Shown: positions 11,408 to 24,362, numbered from the stretch's first letter. The stretch is 64,000 bases of DNA from Monomorium pharaonis (GCF_013373865.1 NC_050471.1:16046547-16110546); one strand, 5' to 3'. Notes: generated by a model not told the origin, from the letters alone. Program-made: numbers and translations.

Positions 11408-11513
11408 CAATACAAACAAATATAAAGGGCTCGTTTAATACTAAGCAAAAATAATATGATAAACAGGTCAATGTATCGAGCCAAGATAAATTTTTTAAAT
11501 ATATTATTAATAC

Positions 11514-11902
11514 ATGTTTATCAGGGTGCAGGACATAACCAACATAAATTTAATGAATAATATTGTCTACAAAATATGCTGTAAAAATTATAACGCGTCA
11601 TATATAGGACAGACGAAGAGACATTTAAGTACCAGGATTAAAGAACATGCGAATAATTTTAAATTGGAATTGTCGAGACACTCCGTGGTAACAGAACACA
11701 TGCTAAAAAATAATTACGTGTTTGATTGGAATAACGTTAAAATATTAGATTCTGAATTAAGATACCAAAAAAGTTAATTTCAGAAATGATTCGTATTAAG
11801 GAGCAAGTTAATGGCATCAATTTGCAGAAGGACACGGAGTGTCTTGACAATTCTTATTATTGTTTATTTGACATTTTGTCGAAAATGACTAACGGAAAAT
11901 AA
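11514..11902 (+). pseudogene. GIY-YIG endonuclease domain of a Penelope-like element
   Basis: The C-terminal nuclease domain of a Penelope-like polyprotein cuts target DNA for insertion. The first frame (11514-11777) has NIVYKICCKNYNASYIGQT, the VYKI...YIGQT form of the GIY-YIG motif, followed by RHLSTRIKEH with the conserved Arg and His. A one-base shift near 11770 moves the end into another frame reading LISEMIRIKEQVNGINLQKD and stopping at 11902, which matches the usual C-terminal INLQxD block. The upstream reverse transcriptase is missing. The single frameshift and 5' truncation make it non-functional. Confidence 0.85.
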
Positions 11903-12319
11903 GTTTTGCTCATTCTGCTTTTGACTGCCGAACGTTACACTTGGCGCTTTGTCGAATACTCTGTGTGTTGTTGCTCGTTTTAATATTGTGTTTTAAGATC
12001 TGGGATTAACATATAAGTTTACAGTTTTCTACAATACACATATCAGTTTATGTTATTTATAACACGTGTTCCATCGTTTTTGATCTAATAGATTTATTTT
12101 AATGTGAAAACCGACTTACGAAAAAATTTTGTTTTTTATTTTATTATTCATTTAATTGTATTATTTATTGGTTTACGTTTTTATTTATTATGACATTTTG
12201 ATACGCAATGCGCTGTTTTATGGTTGTTCAATAGTCATAGTTTTTAACTGTTTAATTATATTTTTGTGTCCATTATTTCATTCATGTTTAAGTTTATAAA
12301 TATTGGTAATTTATTATGA

Positions 12320-12352
12320 CTGAAAAGGACTAAGTATAGTCGAAACGTTTCG
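12320..12352 (+). ncRNA. Degenerate hammerhead-like motif in the Penelope-like 3' region
   Basis: The sequence reads CTGA, three A, G, a GACT/AGTC stem with AAGTAT loop, then GAAAC. This mimics the hammerhead core CUGANGA - stem II - GAAA. The required second G of CUGANGA is A here, and a clear U-H cleavage site after a short stem III (CG-TTT-CG) is not seen. Hammerhead ribozymes are known in Penelope-like terminal repeats. This would be an inactive relative. Confidence 0.4.
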
Positions 12353-12483
12353 AAATTTAACAATTTTTAACACAGTGTTATCAGTCGCGTTTATAATTAT
12401 ATAATGTTTATCTAATAAATTATAATGTATTAAGAAAATTTGTCTTGGCTCGATACATTGACCTGTTTATCATATTAATTTTG

Positions 12484-12495
12484 ATTCACAGAAGA
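12484..12495. repeat. 12-bp target-site duplication of the Penelope-like element, right
   Basis: Exact copy of 11396-11407. Confidence 0.8.
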
Positions 12496-13159
12496 TCTTG
12501 CACTTTGAAAAAACTGTATAAGTAGTTGATGTAACGATAAGGAATATAGTTCTCATTCTATCAATACAAAATTATGCCTTTGATAGCGGATATATATTCG
12601 TTTTTCTTAGGTTTTAGTAAAAATATTTAAAAATTTTGAGTTGTCCGGTAAATTATCTGTAGAACTACTCTCTTTGCATAATTTAGCTATAGTAATAAAT
12701 TTTTTCGTAGTTCCAATAGTGCTAAAAATTGGTTTGTTTCGGTAACACTCCATTTCAGTTGGAGAACAATTTTCAGTTTTTTTATGAATCTACATAAAAA
12801 ATGTTAATGCATGTTTATAACTTCCTAAAAAATAAATAAATAAGTTATATTTTTGTATATGAGTAAACATTCTCTATATTAATAAAATAAAGTTTTACTT
12901 AAGAATGCTGCACAGTTTTCACAGGTAACATTTTTAATGACTTCATTTTCTGTATTTATTATTACAGAAACTGTATAATTTTTTTTTTACTTGGTGTTTT
13001 GGATATATTTTTTCTTTGATTGTACAACGTGAAGATTCTCTACGTAAACAAACATAGCTGTAGCTGTATTGCCGTAGGTTTCTCGAGATGATCTGTATTA
13101 AAAAACCTTTAATGTTTAATAATTATTAAAATAGAGGAATATACATTATTTAAAATTAT
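12496..13159. other. Flanking DNA with an unrecognised minus-strand coding-like shred
   Basis: A minus frame from about 12780 to 12615 contains TTKKFITIAKLCKESSSTDN and ends in a stop. Across the Penelope insertion another minus frame (11419 side) reads SVNDFLEFTATQLREELC. These could be one old broken gene or transposase interrupted by the insertion. I do not recognise the family. Confidence 0.25.
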
Positions 13160-13209
13160 CACACACACACGCACACGCGCACGCACACACACGCACACAC
13201 GCACGCACG

Positions 13210-13269
<60 letters not shown>
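13160..13269. repeat. (CA)n microsatellite with CGCA variants
   Basis: About 110 bases of CA dinucleotides, interrupted in the first half by CG-containing units. Confidence 0.95.
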
Positions 13270-13270
<1 letters not shown>

Positions 13271-13652
13271 TATACCTACAAAGATGCTTTAACCAATCTT
13301 ATTTTTGTTGCGTTAAATCTATCATCAGCTTTGATAAACTCAGCTACTATAAATATCAATTTTAGGCAAATATTTCTACTTTGTAACGGGTCGCCTTTTC
13401 CGAACGCCGTGGACTGGCTCGCCGGGTTCCAGGTTCCAGGATTCGGGAGAAGGGGGGAAGCCAACTTGCATTAGCCAATACCGAGATTAAATTAATATCA
13501 CTTTATTTCAATCCTGGAGTTATAATAGGTCCTTATTCTAAGCGCGGTTTTAACCTAGAATATGTACAATATTTACAAGCTACACAGGGCGTGTCGGTCG
13601 TTGCGGGAGCGCACGTGATGCGGGTTGCAGCGCGGAGCGTGGCGGTCAGGGT

Positions 13653-13990
13653 GTCGAAGACTGACTAGCACCAGACTGCAGAGAGGCTAGGATTTACTCT
13701 GTCGGCGGAGTCACAGGTTGGCTGAACGCCAGCTAGAACCGGCAGCGTGGAAGCTAGAACTTTCCCGTCGGTCGAGGAATCAGGATGTCGAAGACTGACT
13801 AGAACCAAACTACAGAGCGGCTAGGATCTGCTCCATCCGTGGAATTACAGGACGGCCGAACGCCGGCTAGAACCGACAGCATGGAAGCCAGAACTTCCTC
13901 GTCGATCGAGGTATCAGGATGCCGAAGACTGGCTAGAACCAGGCTACAGAGAGGCCAGGACCTGTTCTGTCGGCGGAGTTACAGGAGAGG
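13653..13990. repeat. Three 134-bp tandem repeats inside the solo LTR
   Basis: Units start at 13653, 13787 and 13921 with (G)TCGAAGACTGACTAG-type sequence, exactly 134 bases apart, and the third is partial. They lie upstream of the minus-strand TATA/transcription start region in neither strict U3 nor coding sequence, and may be LTR enhancer-type repeats. Confidence 0.8.
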
Positions 13991-14024
13991 ATTTCAGAAC
14001 GAGACTGGTAACTGGTCTCGATCG

Positions 14025-14042
14025 CGCCCGGCTTATATACTT
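14025..14042 (-). promoter_or_regulatory. TATA-like promoter of the solo LTR
   Basis: Minus-strand TATATAAGCCGGGCG in the GC-rich LTR, the best core-promoter match in this block. Confidence 0.5.
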
Positions 14043-14188
14043 GCCGGGGTAATCCCTACGCGCTCTTAGCACGTGGGAACGGTTTCTTGTGGAGGAATCG
14101 TAGACTGTTGGGGAGGGCGTCAGAAGATACCAAATCCCTCGTAGTGAGGCGGGTCCGCCCCGGGACTGAGTGGTATTTTTCGCAACTT

Positions 14189-15150
14189 TAACGAATCCCG
14201 TTTCCACTATATTTTATAAAAATAAACAATTATTTAAGAGAATAAAGATTTAATGATTCCGAGTAACGGTATGACTTCACGACAGCAATAGCCAATCATT
14301 GAGCGTTTATGAGTCACGTGAAACTTTTTGAAAATAGTATTTTATTTATTTATTTTAATTATTGTAATATAAAAAAATACTTCAAATATTGAATTTGAAT
14401 ATTTATAATTTTCATAAATTTTATAAATTTTATAAATTTATTTAAATAAAAAAATTATATCCTTTTTATTTTGTATTTTTCCTTATTAATTTTCTTTGCG
14501 TATGGCCAAGCGACATCAACTTTGTCTAAAAAAAAACCATACACAAATATTACGTTAATGTTTTCAAGAAATATAGTTTTAGAAGTATTTATATACTATT
14601 TTTTATTAAAAAGATTTACTTTTTTATTTAAATGTTCTATATGAAGATGACATTAACGATAATAGCCGCTGGCGTTAGTAGTTTTTTTATGACGACAAAA
14701 ACAATAAAATTTGATAATAAACGTGAATTACTTTTTATAATATACGCTTATAACGAATCACAAATAATACAATTAATTACTTCTACTTACATTTTGAATT
14801 TCTTGAAAATACCAATTTTCACCTTACGCAATCAGGGTTAGCGTAACCCTGCTACACACTTTCAATGTATGCAGCTTGACAGCCCTTGGCGCACTAAGGC
14901 TGCCGAGCAAAGAAACAGTAAAGGGCAGGTATAAATTTTCTCTGCAAGTCTTAGCGCCCCTACTCAACGCTGTTGAATTGTCGCAACTTCGAAAATTAAA
15001 CATGCAGAAAAAATGCTGGAAAGTTTTTCACTACGACTTATGCTATTTTTTAGAATAGGACAAAGACTAATAATGTTAAAGCGTTGAAATCGGCAACTAC
15101 CCACGAAAAAGTGACAAGAAAGACTACTTTTAACGCACTAGTGATAAAAA
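14189..15150. other. AT-rich stretch, no gene seen
   Basis: Contains a small perfect inverted repeat, CAGGGTTA-GCG-TAACCCTG, at about 14833-14851 and a 60-codon plus frame at 14876 without recognisable content. It may include the unresolved 5' end of the Helitron-like element that follows. Confidence 0.4.
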
Positions 15151-17703
15151 AAATATATATAAGTCACTATGTGTGTATGTCCGTATGTTCGCGGACTACT
15201 TCGTCATTTGTGGTCCAATCTTAATGCCACTAGTGTTAAAATTTAGCAAATTTTTCGAAGATTGCTACCATGTACTCTGATTTTTTAAAAACAGGGTGTT
15301 TCAAAAATGATAGGTCTTAATATACGTATAAATGACTGAAGTCTGTTTGAACTACTCCGTTTTTTTTGGTCCGATCCTCATGCAAATGGTGTCAAAATTT
15401 ACCATTTTTTCCGGGAATGGTTACTATGGGTTTGAATTTTTCAAAAACAGGGTGTTTCAAAAATGATGGGCAAAAATATATACGTATAAATGACTAAAGT
15501 CTATTCCCGCGAACTTCTCCGTCATTTGTGGTCCGATCCTCTTGCAACTGGTCTCAAAATTTAGCATTTTTTCCGGGAAAGGCTACTATGGGCTCGGATT
15601 TTTCAAAACAGGGTGTTTAAAAAATGATAAGCCAAAATATACGTATGAATGATTGTAGTCTGTATTCTCGCAAACTACTTCGTCGTTTGTGGTCCGATTT
15701 TTTTGCAACTGGTGTCAAAATTTAGCATTTTTTCCGAGGACGGCTACTATGGGCTCGAATTTTTCAAAAATAGGGTGTTTCTAAAATGATAGGCCAAAAT
15801 ATACGTATAAATGATTGAAGTCTGTATGCCCGCGAACTACTCATTTGTGATCCGATTTTAATGCAAAAGATCTTATTTTATTCAAAATTTTCCGAGGATT
15901 GCTGCTATGGGTTTGGTTTTTTGAAATACAGGGTTTTTCAAAAATTATCTATATATTGATTAGTAACGGATAAGCGTTTGTCTGTATAACCGCGAACAAC
16001 ATCGTCATTTGTAGCCCGAATTTCTTGCAAATGGTCTCATTTTATTCCAAATTTAATGAGTAAGGCTGCCATGGATTGGATTTTTCATATACAAGGTGTT
16101 TTATTTAAGGACTTACATTTCTTAAAATTACGTCAAACATTTATGAAACAACCTGTATATGGAAATGAATAAATAAATAATCAATGTAAAAAGGTGTTAT
16201 TTACATATACAGGGTTTTTCCAAAATTTATAGATATAAGTTCAGTTGTCTGTATGTCTGTATGTCCGCGATAATTTTCATGATTTGATGTCTGATCCTCA
16301 TGCAATTGGTCTCATTTTGTTTAAAATTTTTTTCAGATTAAAATTAAGGGTTTGTTTTTTACATAAACAGGGTTTTTCAAAAATTTTCTTTATATAATTT
16401 AGTAACGGATATGTGTTTATTTGTATGACCGCGAACTACACCGTTATTTGTGGCCCGAACCACTTGCAAAGGTCATTTTATTTCAAATTTTTTGAGGAAA
16501 GCAGCTATGGGTTTGGATTTTCCATATACAGGAGGGTGTTTTATAAATGAATGGCGTAACTTTAAGAAATGTAGGTCCTTAAAATGAAACAACCTGTATA
16601 TGAATACATTGAGTCAAATTTTTATTATAGAGGAAGTTTTATAACATGATCTTCATTATGAAAAGTTTTGTAAAAACATATATTGGATAAGATCACGCTT
16701 GAGTTCGGCACCTGATGTAAACGGCATCACAAATGACTGTGTATTATACGATATACAAATGGTCTTATTTTATTCTAAAATAATCGAGGATGGTTGCCAT
16801 GGGTTTGGATTTTCCATATACAGAGTGTTTCATAAATGATTGGCGTAACTTTAAGAAATGTAGGTCCTTAAATGAAACAACCTGTATATGGATCCATTGA
16901 TTTTCATTATAGAGGGGGTTACATAACATGATCTTTATTATGAAAAGTTTGGTAAAAACATGTATAGGACAAGATTACGCTTGAGTATGGCATGAGGTAC
17001 TGATGTAAACGGCACCACTAATGATTTTGTATTATACGATAAGTACGCATGTTTGTTAGTTTGTATTTCCGCGAACTACTCACACGGGCGTGTATTTTTG
17101 ATCAAAAAATGTAAAATTTGAATACCAAAAGCAAATGGATGGACATAGAAATGTTTAGGCTTACATTTTAGTGTTTTGTATATATAGATAAAAGATTCAA
17201 AAACAACTAATTATGCATACATACACAAGCGCGACTTAATGGTGATTAGAGTTGAAAATTTAAATCTTCAGAGGGAGTCTGTTCAATCGTATTCTGTGAC
17301 AATTACTTGAAAAATGAAATGAGTTATAAATACGTGAATAAATGAATAAAACAGTTTAAATATAAATTGATAGTTTCATATATTGCATGTTATTTTGAAA
17401 TAGATTAAAAATATCTTATTATAATAAATAAATTTAAAATTTAAAAGAAGGTTTAGAGGATTTAACTAAAATGGTAGAGAGTAATTGATGTTAAAAAAAA
17501 AAAAAAGAAAAACGTTTCGACGATGTATAAAGCGGTATTTCGAAATACAGATTGTTTCAAAAAAGAATTTTAACACAGTTACTGCCATCATTTCAGAAAC
17601 ACCCTGTATTTTCGTGCGAGTTTTAGGGTCCGCGGACAAACAGACGCGGTACTTATATATGTGTGTGCGTGAAGTAAGAGCTTAGCGCGGGCGAAAAAGC
17701 TAG
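15151..17703 (+). mobile_element. Helitron-like element with internal tandem repeats, left end unresolved
   Basis: The right end reads GCGCGGGCGAAAAAGCTAG followed by T, the CTAG|T 3' terminus typical of animal Helitrons. A strong hairpin just upstream is not preserved. Internally about ten diverged repeats share wording with the cleaner Helitron-like copy at 23513-24362 (CAGGGTGTTTCAAAAATGAT, TGGTCCGATC-type phrases). No Rep/helicase coding sequence was found, so it is non-autonomous. The left end lies near 15140 (AT-rich TATATATAAGTC) but cannot be fixed. Confidence 0.5.
15180..17110 (+). repeat. About ten to eleven diverged ~160-bp tandem repeats
   Basis: Units recur with CAGGGTGTTTCAAAAATGAT, then GTATGTCCGCGAACTAC and GTGGTCCGATC wording. 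Starts of the CAGGGTGTTT-type phrase lie near 15291, 15448, 15607, 15770, 15929, 16090, 16201, 16369, 16528 and 16811. Later units drift and lose phrases. Confidence 0.75.
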
Positions 17704-20322
17704 TTTAGAAATAAAAAATTAACAAAAATCAAAATTTTTTAAAGAGAGATTTACATTTAATTGCCGGAAAAATAGATAAATTTTTGGAATTTTTTAAAAC
17801 AAAGGAAAAGAGATATCGGTATGAATATCGGTTTTTTTTCTACAAAATATTCACCATAATTTGAATTTGAAATAAAATTATTTTGAGCTTTTAAAAAAAT
17901 AATATGGTGCCTGCCACATGTGTCCAAACATCGGCATGCACGACGAACACGGCTAAATTGCACAAACAGCAGCACATGTAAAAATAATCTAAAATAAAAT
18001 TTGTAAAAAATGTTCAAAATATATTAAATTGGCTAGAGATTATACCTAAATTTAAGTGAATATGTCAAAAGTTTATAAAATGGCATGTACATTCGAAATT
18101 TAAGTTATAATTTTTTCTGTTTACTTACTGTACAAAATATTGAATATTAAACATTTTATTATTTTATAGGTATAGCCTTCAATAAAAAGTTCAGCTACTG
18201 TGCTTCACGCTTGGAAAGGTTTTAGCATTTACCGTATAGACAGCCGAGAGTCCAACTTTTGATGCAAATTTTTTTGGAACTAAGGCCCATTTCTACTAAT
18301 TACTTTATAGTTTTTCAATACTCCACACCCTCTTTTAAACGCGCTAAGCCTCATTAAAAATTTTATTTTGTAGTCGGAGACTTTTCTTTGTAAATCAAGC
18401 GGGCTGATATATGATGCAAGTGGAAAAAAAAATGCGCCGGAAGTAATTTTCCTTCCTATTTTTTTCTATATACAGAATTAGTATATACTATAGAAATAGA
18501 AAATTGCGCGTTTCAGTAAGACTTTAGTATTGAAATTGATCGAGAAATAAATTCTGTATTTTGTCGACAGTTAGATACTTATATTTTTCAGTAATTTCTT
18601 TTTAGAGATTGTTATATGGCATATTTATAGTCATTCTTTATATTTAAAACCTTAAATTTACTTCTAGATGTTTTTCAACAAATAAAATGATCTATAGAGT
18701 ATCTGAGGATAAACTTAAAGAAGCTTTGAATATAAGATCTGACTATTACCAAGCATTAGTTACGCAAGATAGTTTAGTTAAGACAGAAGTAAAGCAACTA
18801 ATTAGTCATAAATTTAAACTAAAAAAATTCTTTGTTAATTTGTTTAATTTTTTTTTATATGGCTATGTTGAGTTTTGATTTAAGTAAGCATAATTATCGA
18901 TTTTTTTTTCAAAATGACTAAAGCAGCAAAATTTGCAATAAACCGATTAGTTAATTACAAGAGAGGACAAAATATTTATGTAAGTTTTTTTTATTGTTCT
19001 AAAGTGGTTGCGTTACTTTTATAGATGTAATTTTCAGTATCTTTTGATTATATTAATGGTTTTTATTATTATAGTATACTTTTTAAATAAAGAATATATC
19101 TTTCTTTTTTTTAGTTTTCTTTGTATGCGAAATTTGCGGTTTAGACTGTTTAAAGTTATGGTTAAAGGTATTGTTAATTATGTGACAATTATTTAGTTAT
19201 CTTTAGTTTTTGATATTATTGATATGCAATGTTTTAAAGCGCGCGCGCGCGTGTGTGTATATATGTTTCAGAAAGATTTAAATATTTATAGGCCATACTA
19301 AATTACATTTAATATATAAATTCCGTAACATTATGTTGTAAAATAACAATTTATATGAGATTATCTGTGAGAGACGATCATATTCTTCAGAGTTATTTGT
19401 AATAATGTATAAAAAAATTTTATTATTTATGATTAAATTATTATAGGATGACTATTTTAACTCTGCTAAAATAAACGTTTTGTAATTAATATTCTCTTAC
19501 CGCACTCTTTTGATTTGACCTGAATCTGAAAGGTAGGTGCGGCATCTTTAATTCTCTTTAAACTTTCTTACATTATTTTCTTTAATCATTCATAACAACA
19601 AAGAGAATGATCTTAAATAACATGCATGTTCAAAATCATAACATAAAATGTCTTAAAAACATTTTAAAGGCATTTTATATCCCGATAAACTACGTGTTTT
19701 AATATAATTAAATGATCAATTTATTACTTTTAGTTTATCATTTAATGAAATTACTTTTTAAATAAGTCATTTTGCAGTACAAGATTTTTTTTACACAGAT
19801 AAGATAAGTAAAAATAGTTTAAATTTATATAATTTATGAAAATGAAACAAATTATTATTTAGCAATTTTATCCTAACGTTAATATGTTTTAAATATATCT
19901 TGTATTAGCATAACTTTTTGTTTGCTGCACGATTAAAACAATCTATAAGTCTAATTTTAGTCATACACTATAAAATTCTTTTTTCTTTAAGATGTGAGAA
20001 AGTGAAAGAAAGATTCGTTCGGTATCTATGATGTGTTACATACTGTGTTCACGCGATCTCATTGCCAAATATGGCTCGCCGCAGTATTCTTAGCACGGGT
20101 CGAGCACGAACGATACTTGCCGGAGTCGCCCGACAAGCATATATTTATCATTGTTTACATCTTTGTCTCTCTTTATAATTTATTTTTTTTTCCTTTTAAT
20201 TGCGTTTTTTAAGAAAAAATAAATTCATAGAAAATTATATGTAAATTCAAAAATGTGAACGTATATAAAATAAAAGGTTTATATAGTAAAATAAAAATTA
20301 CAAATTAAATTGATGGTAGAAC
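17704..20322. other. Long AT-rich stretch, no recognised gene
   Basis: Only short frames. The most protein-like is 18687-18878 (63 codons, opening MIYRVSEDKLKEALNIRSDY), unrecognised and without clear splice sites. A GCGCGC/GTGTGT run occurs at about 19239-19262. Confidence 0.4.
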
Positions 20323-20640
20323 ATAATACGCGCGCAAGGAACACCCTCAAAAATATATTTTTGTGCAAAATAATTTTAATTTGGTATTGCAAATGTATGA
20401 AATTTTAATAAAATAATCTTTTCTCACAAAAACAACAAAAAATTTATTTTTTATACAAAAGTAACGATATGAAGAAAATGCACCAGCTATGAAAATGGAT
20501 GTACGAACTACCTAGAATATATACTTTTACAAATAATTATTTGTACAAATATTGCAAAATAAATATTTTAATACAAATAAATATTTTACTACAAAAACTT
20601 GGCATCGCTAAATCGAGTAATCTACTAGCTCTTTTTCTTT
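20323..20640 (+). repeat. Dispersed AT-rich repeat family A, copy 1
   Basis: Begins ACGCGCGCAAGGAACACCCTC and continues with CAAAATAATTTTAATTTGG and ACAAATAATTATTTGTACAA. Copies 2 (20735) and 3 (32025) share the same order. It ends in GTGTGTGTGCG microsatellite. No coding capacity. Confidence 0.75.
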
Positions 20641-20654
20641 TATGCGTGCACCTG

Positions 20655-20722
20655 AATGTGTATGTGTGTGTGCGTGTGCGTGTGCGTGCGTGCGTGCGTG
20701 CGCGCGTGTGTGTGGTGTGTGT
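20655..20722. repeat. GT/GC microsatellite between family A copies
   Basis: Alternating GTGTGCGTGC units at the downstream edge of family A copy 1. Confidence 0.9.
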
Positions 20723-20734
20723 AGTATATTTTGT

Positions 20735-21138
20735 TTACGTCCTCAAAAATCTGTTTTTGTACAAAATAATTTTAATTTGGCACTACAAATATGTGAAATT
20801 TTAATGAAATTATCTTTTCTCAAAAAAGAACAAAAAATATTTCTCTACAAAAGTAATGATATGAAGAAAATGCGCCAACTATGAAAATGGATGTTTATAC
20901 GAAATAAAACATGTATTTTTACAAATACTTATTTGTACAAATATCACAAATAAATATTTTAATACAAATAAATATTCGATTACAGAAACTGAACGCCGCT
21001 AAACCAAATAATTTAATTTACTACAAAATCGCTTTCTTACAATTTAACTTGTATACTAAAATAATAATGATTTAAAATTACAATTTTTTGTAATTGAAAT
21101 CGTAATGGCGTTATATACGTATAACATTATACACGCAC
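20735..21138 (+). repeat. Dispersed repeat family A, copy 2
   Basis: Same order of phrases as copy 1 (TACAAAATAATTTTAATTTG, then AATACAAATAAATATT), running to ATAACATTATACACGCAC and directly into the GA microsatellite. Confidence 0.75.
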
Positions 21139-22330
<1,192 letters not shown>

Positions 22331-22382
22331 AATTCCCGCATAGGGACTTGACGTATTAACACCTTTCTTATAAACGATGTTA

Positions 22383-22399
22383 TATACACCACACACACA

Positions 22400-22430
<31 letters not shown>

Positions 22431-22560
22431 GCGCGCACATTCAGATGCATGCTCAAAAGAAAAGAAAGGAGTTAGTAAGAAAGAGAGCTAGTAAAACACA
22501 TGTGCAAAATGATTTTTATTTATGACTGTAAAAGAACAATAAATATGATTACAAATGTAC
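22383..22560 (-). repeat. CA/CG microsatellite plus a reverse fragment of family A
   Basis: A (CA)n(CG)n run (22391-22437) is followed by CACATTCAGATGCATGC. That is the reverse complement of the GCGTGCACCTGAATGTG phrase at the end of family A copy 1. The order microsatellite-then-family A is mirrored relative to 20640. Confidence 0.6.
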
Positions 22561-22869
22561 AATTTCAATTTAACTATAAATTTAACTGTAAAATATCAAT
22601 AAATATAATTAAATATAATGCTATAATATTATAATGCTTAAATATTAATGCAAAAAGAATGAAAAGTAAAATATGAATTGTTGTTCCATATTTGAGAAAT
22701 TGATTCGTAGTCTTTCGTCTTATGTATGTCTTAATTTACAATAAAATAAGTTAGAGAATTAGAAATATAAATAAAAATTTTGAATGTTCTTTGTGAATGT
22801 ATGAAGAGAATTGTATTAATTTGAATAAGTTGTTTCGGGAACAAGTATTTAAATACTTTTTTAGTTTTT
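22561..22869. other. AT-rich spacer, no gene seen
   Basis: No open frame or repeat border recognised. Confidence 0.5.
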
Positions 22870-23280
22870 GATTTGACTAAGAGCCTTATCCATATATCCG
22901 ACTCGCACAGAATGCATGACAGTTACTAAATAAACTAAGACGTACAGATGATTCTTAGTATGTATATAAACACATCTTCGATATTAGCCTGTGACCACGT
23001 CATTGGCAGGCCAGTTGAGTAACATTATGATTTGTATACTTTGTTGTAATTGTTTCAGACAAGATTTCACGTTTTTTACTTATTTCAATAATATAAAAAA
23101 GATGGTTGTACGAAATCTTGAAGAGCCAAACTGTTGCAATACAGTATTTTTTAAAATAAAATTATAACACTTGTTACATGGCCTGCTATAAGATAGCGAC
23201 ATACTTGTCACTGAAAAACTAGATAGTGCACCTTTAGATAATCCTTTTGATATGAATTGCACTGCCAAATTTTTATATAA
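22870..23280 (-). repeat. Dispersed repeat family B, copy 1
   Basis: Inverted relative to copy 2 (25880-26146 plus 26486-26583). Both contain a short frame opening MAVQFIS and carrying MSLSY (62 codons here, 23268-23080), and CAACTGGCCTGCC next to GATATTATAGCC-type wording. The shared frame suggests an old coding region, but I do not recognise it. This copy supplies the empty site for the MITE inserted in copy 2. Confidence 0.65.
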
Positions 23281-23512
23281 TGGTTCGCAAAATTTAAAAG
23301 AGAATGAACCTTAGTGAACTTATCAACAGCAGCATACACCAGTTTAGAAGAAAGAGAATTTTAGTGTCCAGTTAGTGACAGTCAACAATTTTTTATAATA
23401 AAATTTTTTATTGTGTGTTTAAAGTTTAAATAATAAATATGATAATAATAATACAAATAATAATAATAATAACATAATAAAATAAATAAAATAATATAAT
23501 AATCTATCTATA

Positions 23513-24362
23513 TAAATAAAAATGTAAACGTTGGTTTGTTCCTTACCTAAGATTTCCTAAAGTTATTATCCAATTGCTTTGAAATTTGACACAATGTTGC
23601 ATTTGAAAACAGGAATGTTATTATGGGGTCTGATTTTTGATATAACGGGTGTTTCAAAAATGATGGCCAAAATTTAAGTGTAAAAAATAGTTTTTCACTG
23701 ATATTTTTGAAATTTTGACACAACGTTGTATTGAATTTAGTTAAAAGTACGAGAATAAATGAATTTTAGATTTATTACTGGTTGTTTCATAAATGCAGGC
23801 CTTTAATTTGAGAATGTTTTTTTTTAGCCTGTATATGGCAATTTAAAATTAATGGCAGCTTTCAATATGTGTTTAAGAACTTTCGGAGAACTTAGATAAG
23901 GAAAATAAGAAATTTCCAGTATGTCAGACTTTTAAAAAACTTTCTAATTTAAGAAAAATTAATAACGAAAAAAATAACGAAATATTAATTCATTAAATTA
24001 ATTAATAATAAATTAAATACATACACTCTAATTCAAAATGCTTAATTTAGAAAAATGGATTTTTTAAAAAGAATTCGGTTTTTTTAATTGAAAATTCTCT
24101 CAAAATTTTAATGAAATAAGTTTTATATTGCATTATAATGAAAATACATTAGAATAAATAGAATCAAATTAATTGAATACAGTGCCAAAGGCAATAAATA
24201 AATGAAGTAAGTTAGAAGTACGTGAATAAATGAATATTAGAGATTATTAAAGATTTATTAAAGCAAGGCTCTTGAAAGTTAAACAACGAAAGCAAAGAAA
24301 ATTTGAAAAAAACGTAACATAAGAATAGAGAGCCACAGCAACGCGTGGCAGGGCATAACTAG
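23513..24362 (+). mobile_element. Non-autonomous Helitron-like element
   Basis: Starts TCTATCTATATAAATAAAAA and ends with a GCCAC...GTGGC hairpin (about 24332-24349) followed by AGGGCATAACTAG, then T. A TC start, a short hairpin about ten bases before a CTAG end and insertion between A and T with no duplication are the Helitron hallmarks. Inside are the ACGGGTGTTTCAAAAATGAT phrase shared with the 15-17.7 kb repeats and long AT-rich filler. No Rep/helicase ORF. Confidence 0.7.

Larger units (their letters stand above)
11408..12483 (+). mobile_element. Truncated Penelope-like element
   Basis: The element is bounded by a 12-bp duplication. It has 42-bp inverted repeats near both ends: 11453-11494 and 12435-12476 are complementary and share the TCGATACATTGACCTG core. 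It contains a GIY-YIG endonuclease remnant and, downstream, a GAAACG-containing motif like that of Penelope-like long terminal repeats. The reverse transcriptase is absent, so only the 3' third was inserted or kept. Inverted flanking copies of part of the terminal repeat are a known outcome for this class. Confidence 0.8.
13382..14184 (-). mobile_element. Solo LTR, about 803 bp
   Basis: The block begins TGTAACGGG and ends CGCA, so it has TG...CA termini. It is flanked by ACTT direct repeats (13378-13381 and 14185-14188; ACTTT is shared if the border shifts by one). On the minus strand a TATATAAGCCGGGCG promoter-like sequence lies near 14025-14040 and an AATAAA-type signal near 13500, giving U3-R-U5 order on the minus strand. 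No internal retrotransposon sequence adjoins either side, so internal DNA was lost by LTR recombination. The superfamily (gypsy or BEL) cannot be told from the LTR alone. Confidence 0.7.

Noticed and set aside
14833..14851. CAGGGTTA-GCG-TAACCCTG as telomere-like or terminator hairpin
   Set aside because: Single short palindrome, no telomeric array and no gene ending nearby.
15180..17110. Regularly spaced repeats that could suggest a CRISPR-like array
   Set aside because: Units are about 160 bases, diverged over their whole length, without unique spacers, in a eukaryotic transposon context.
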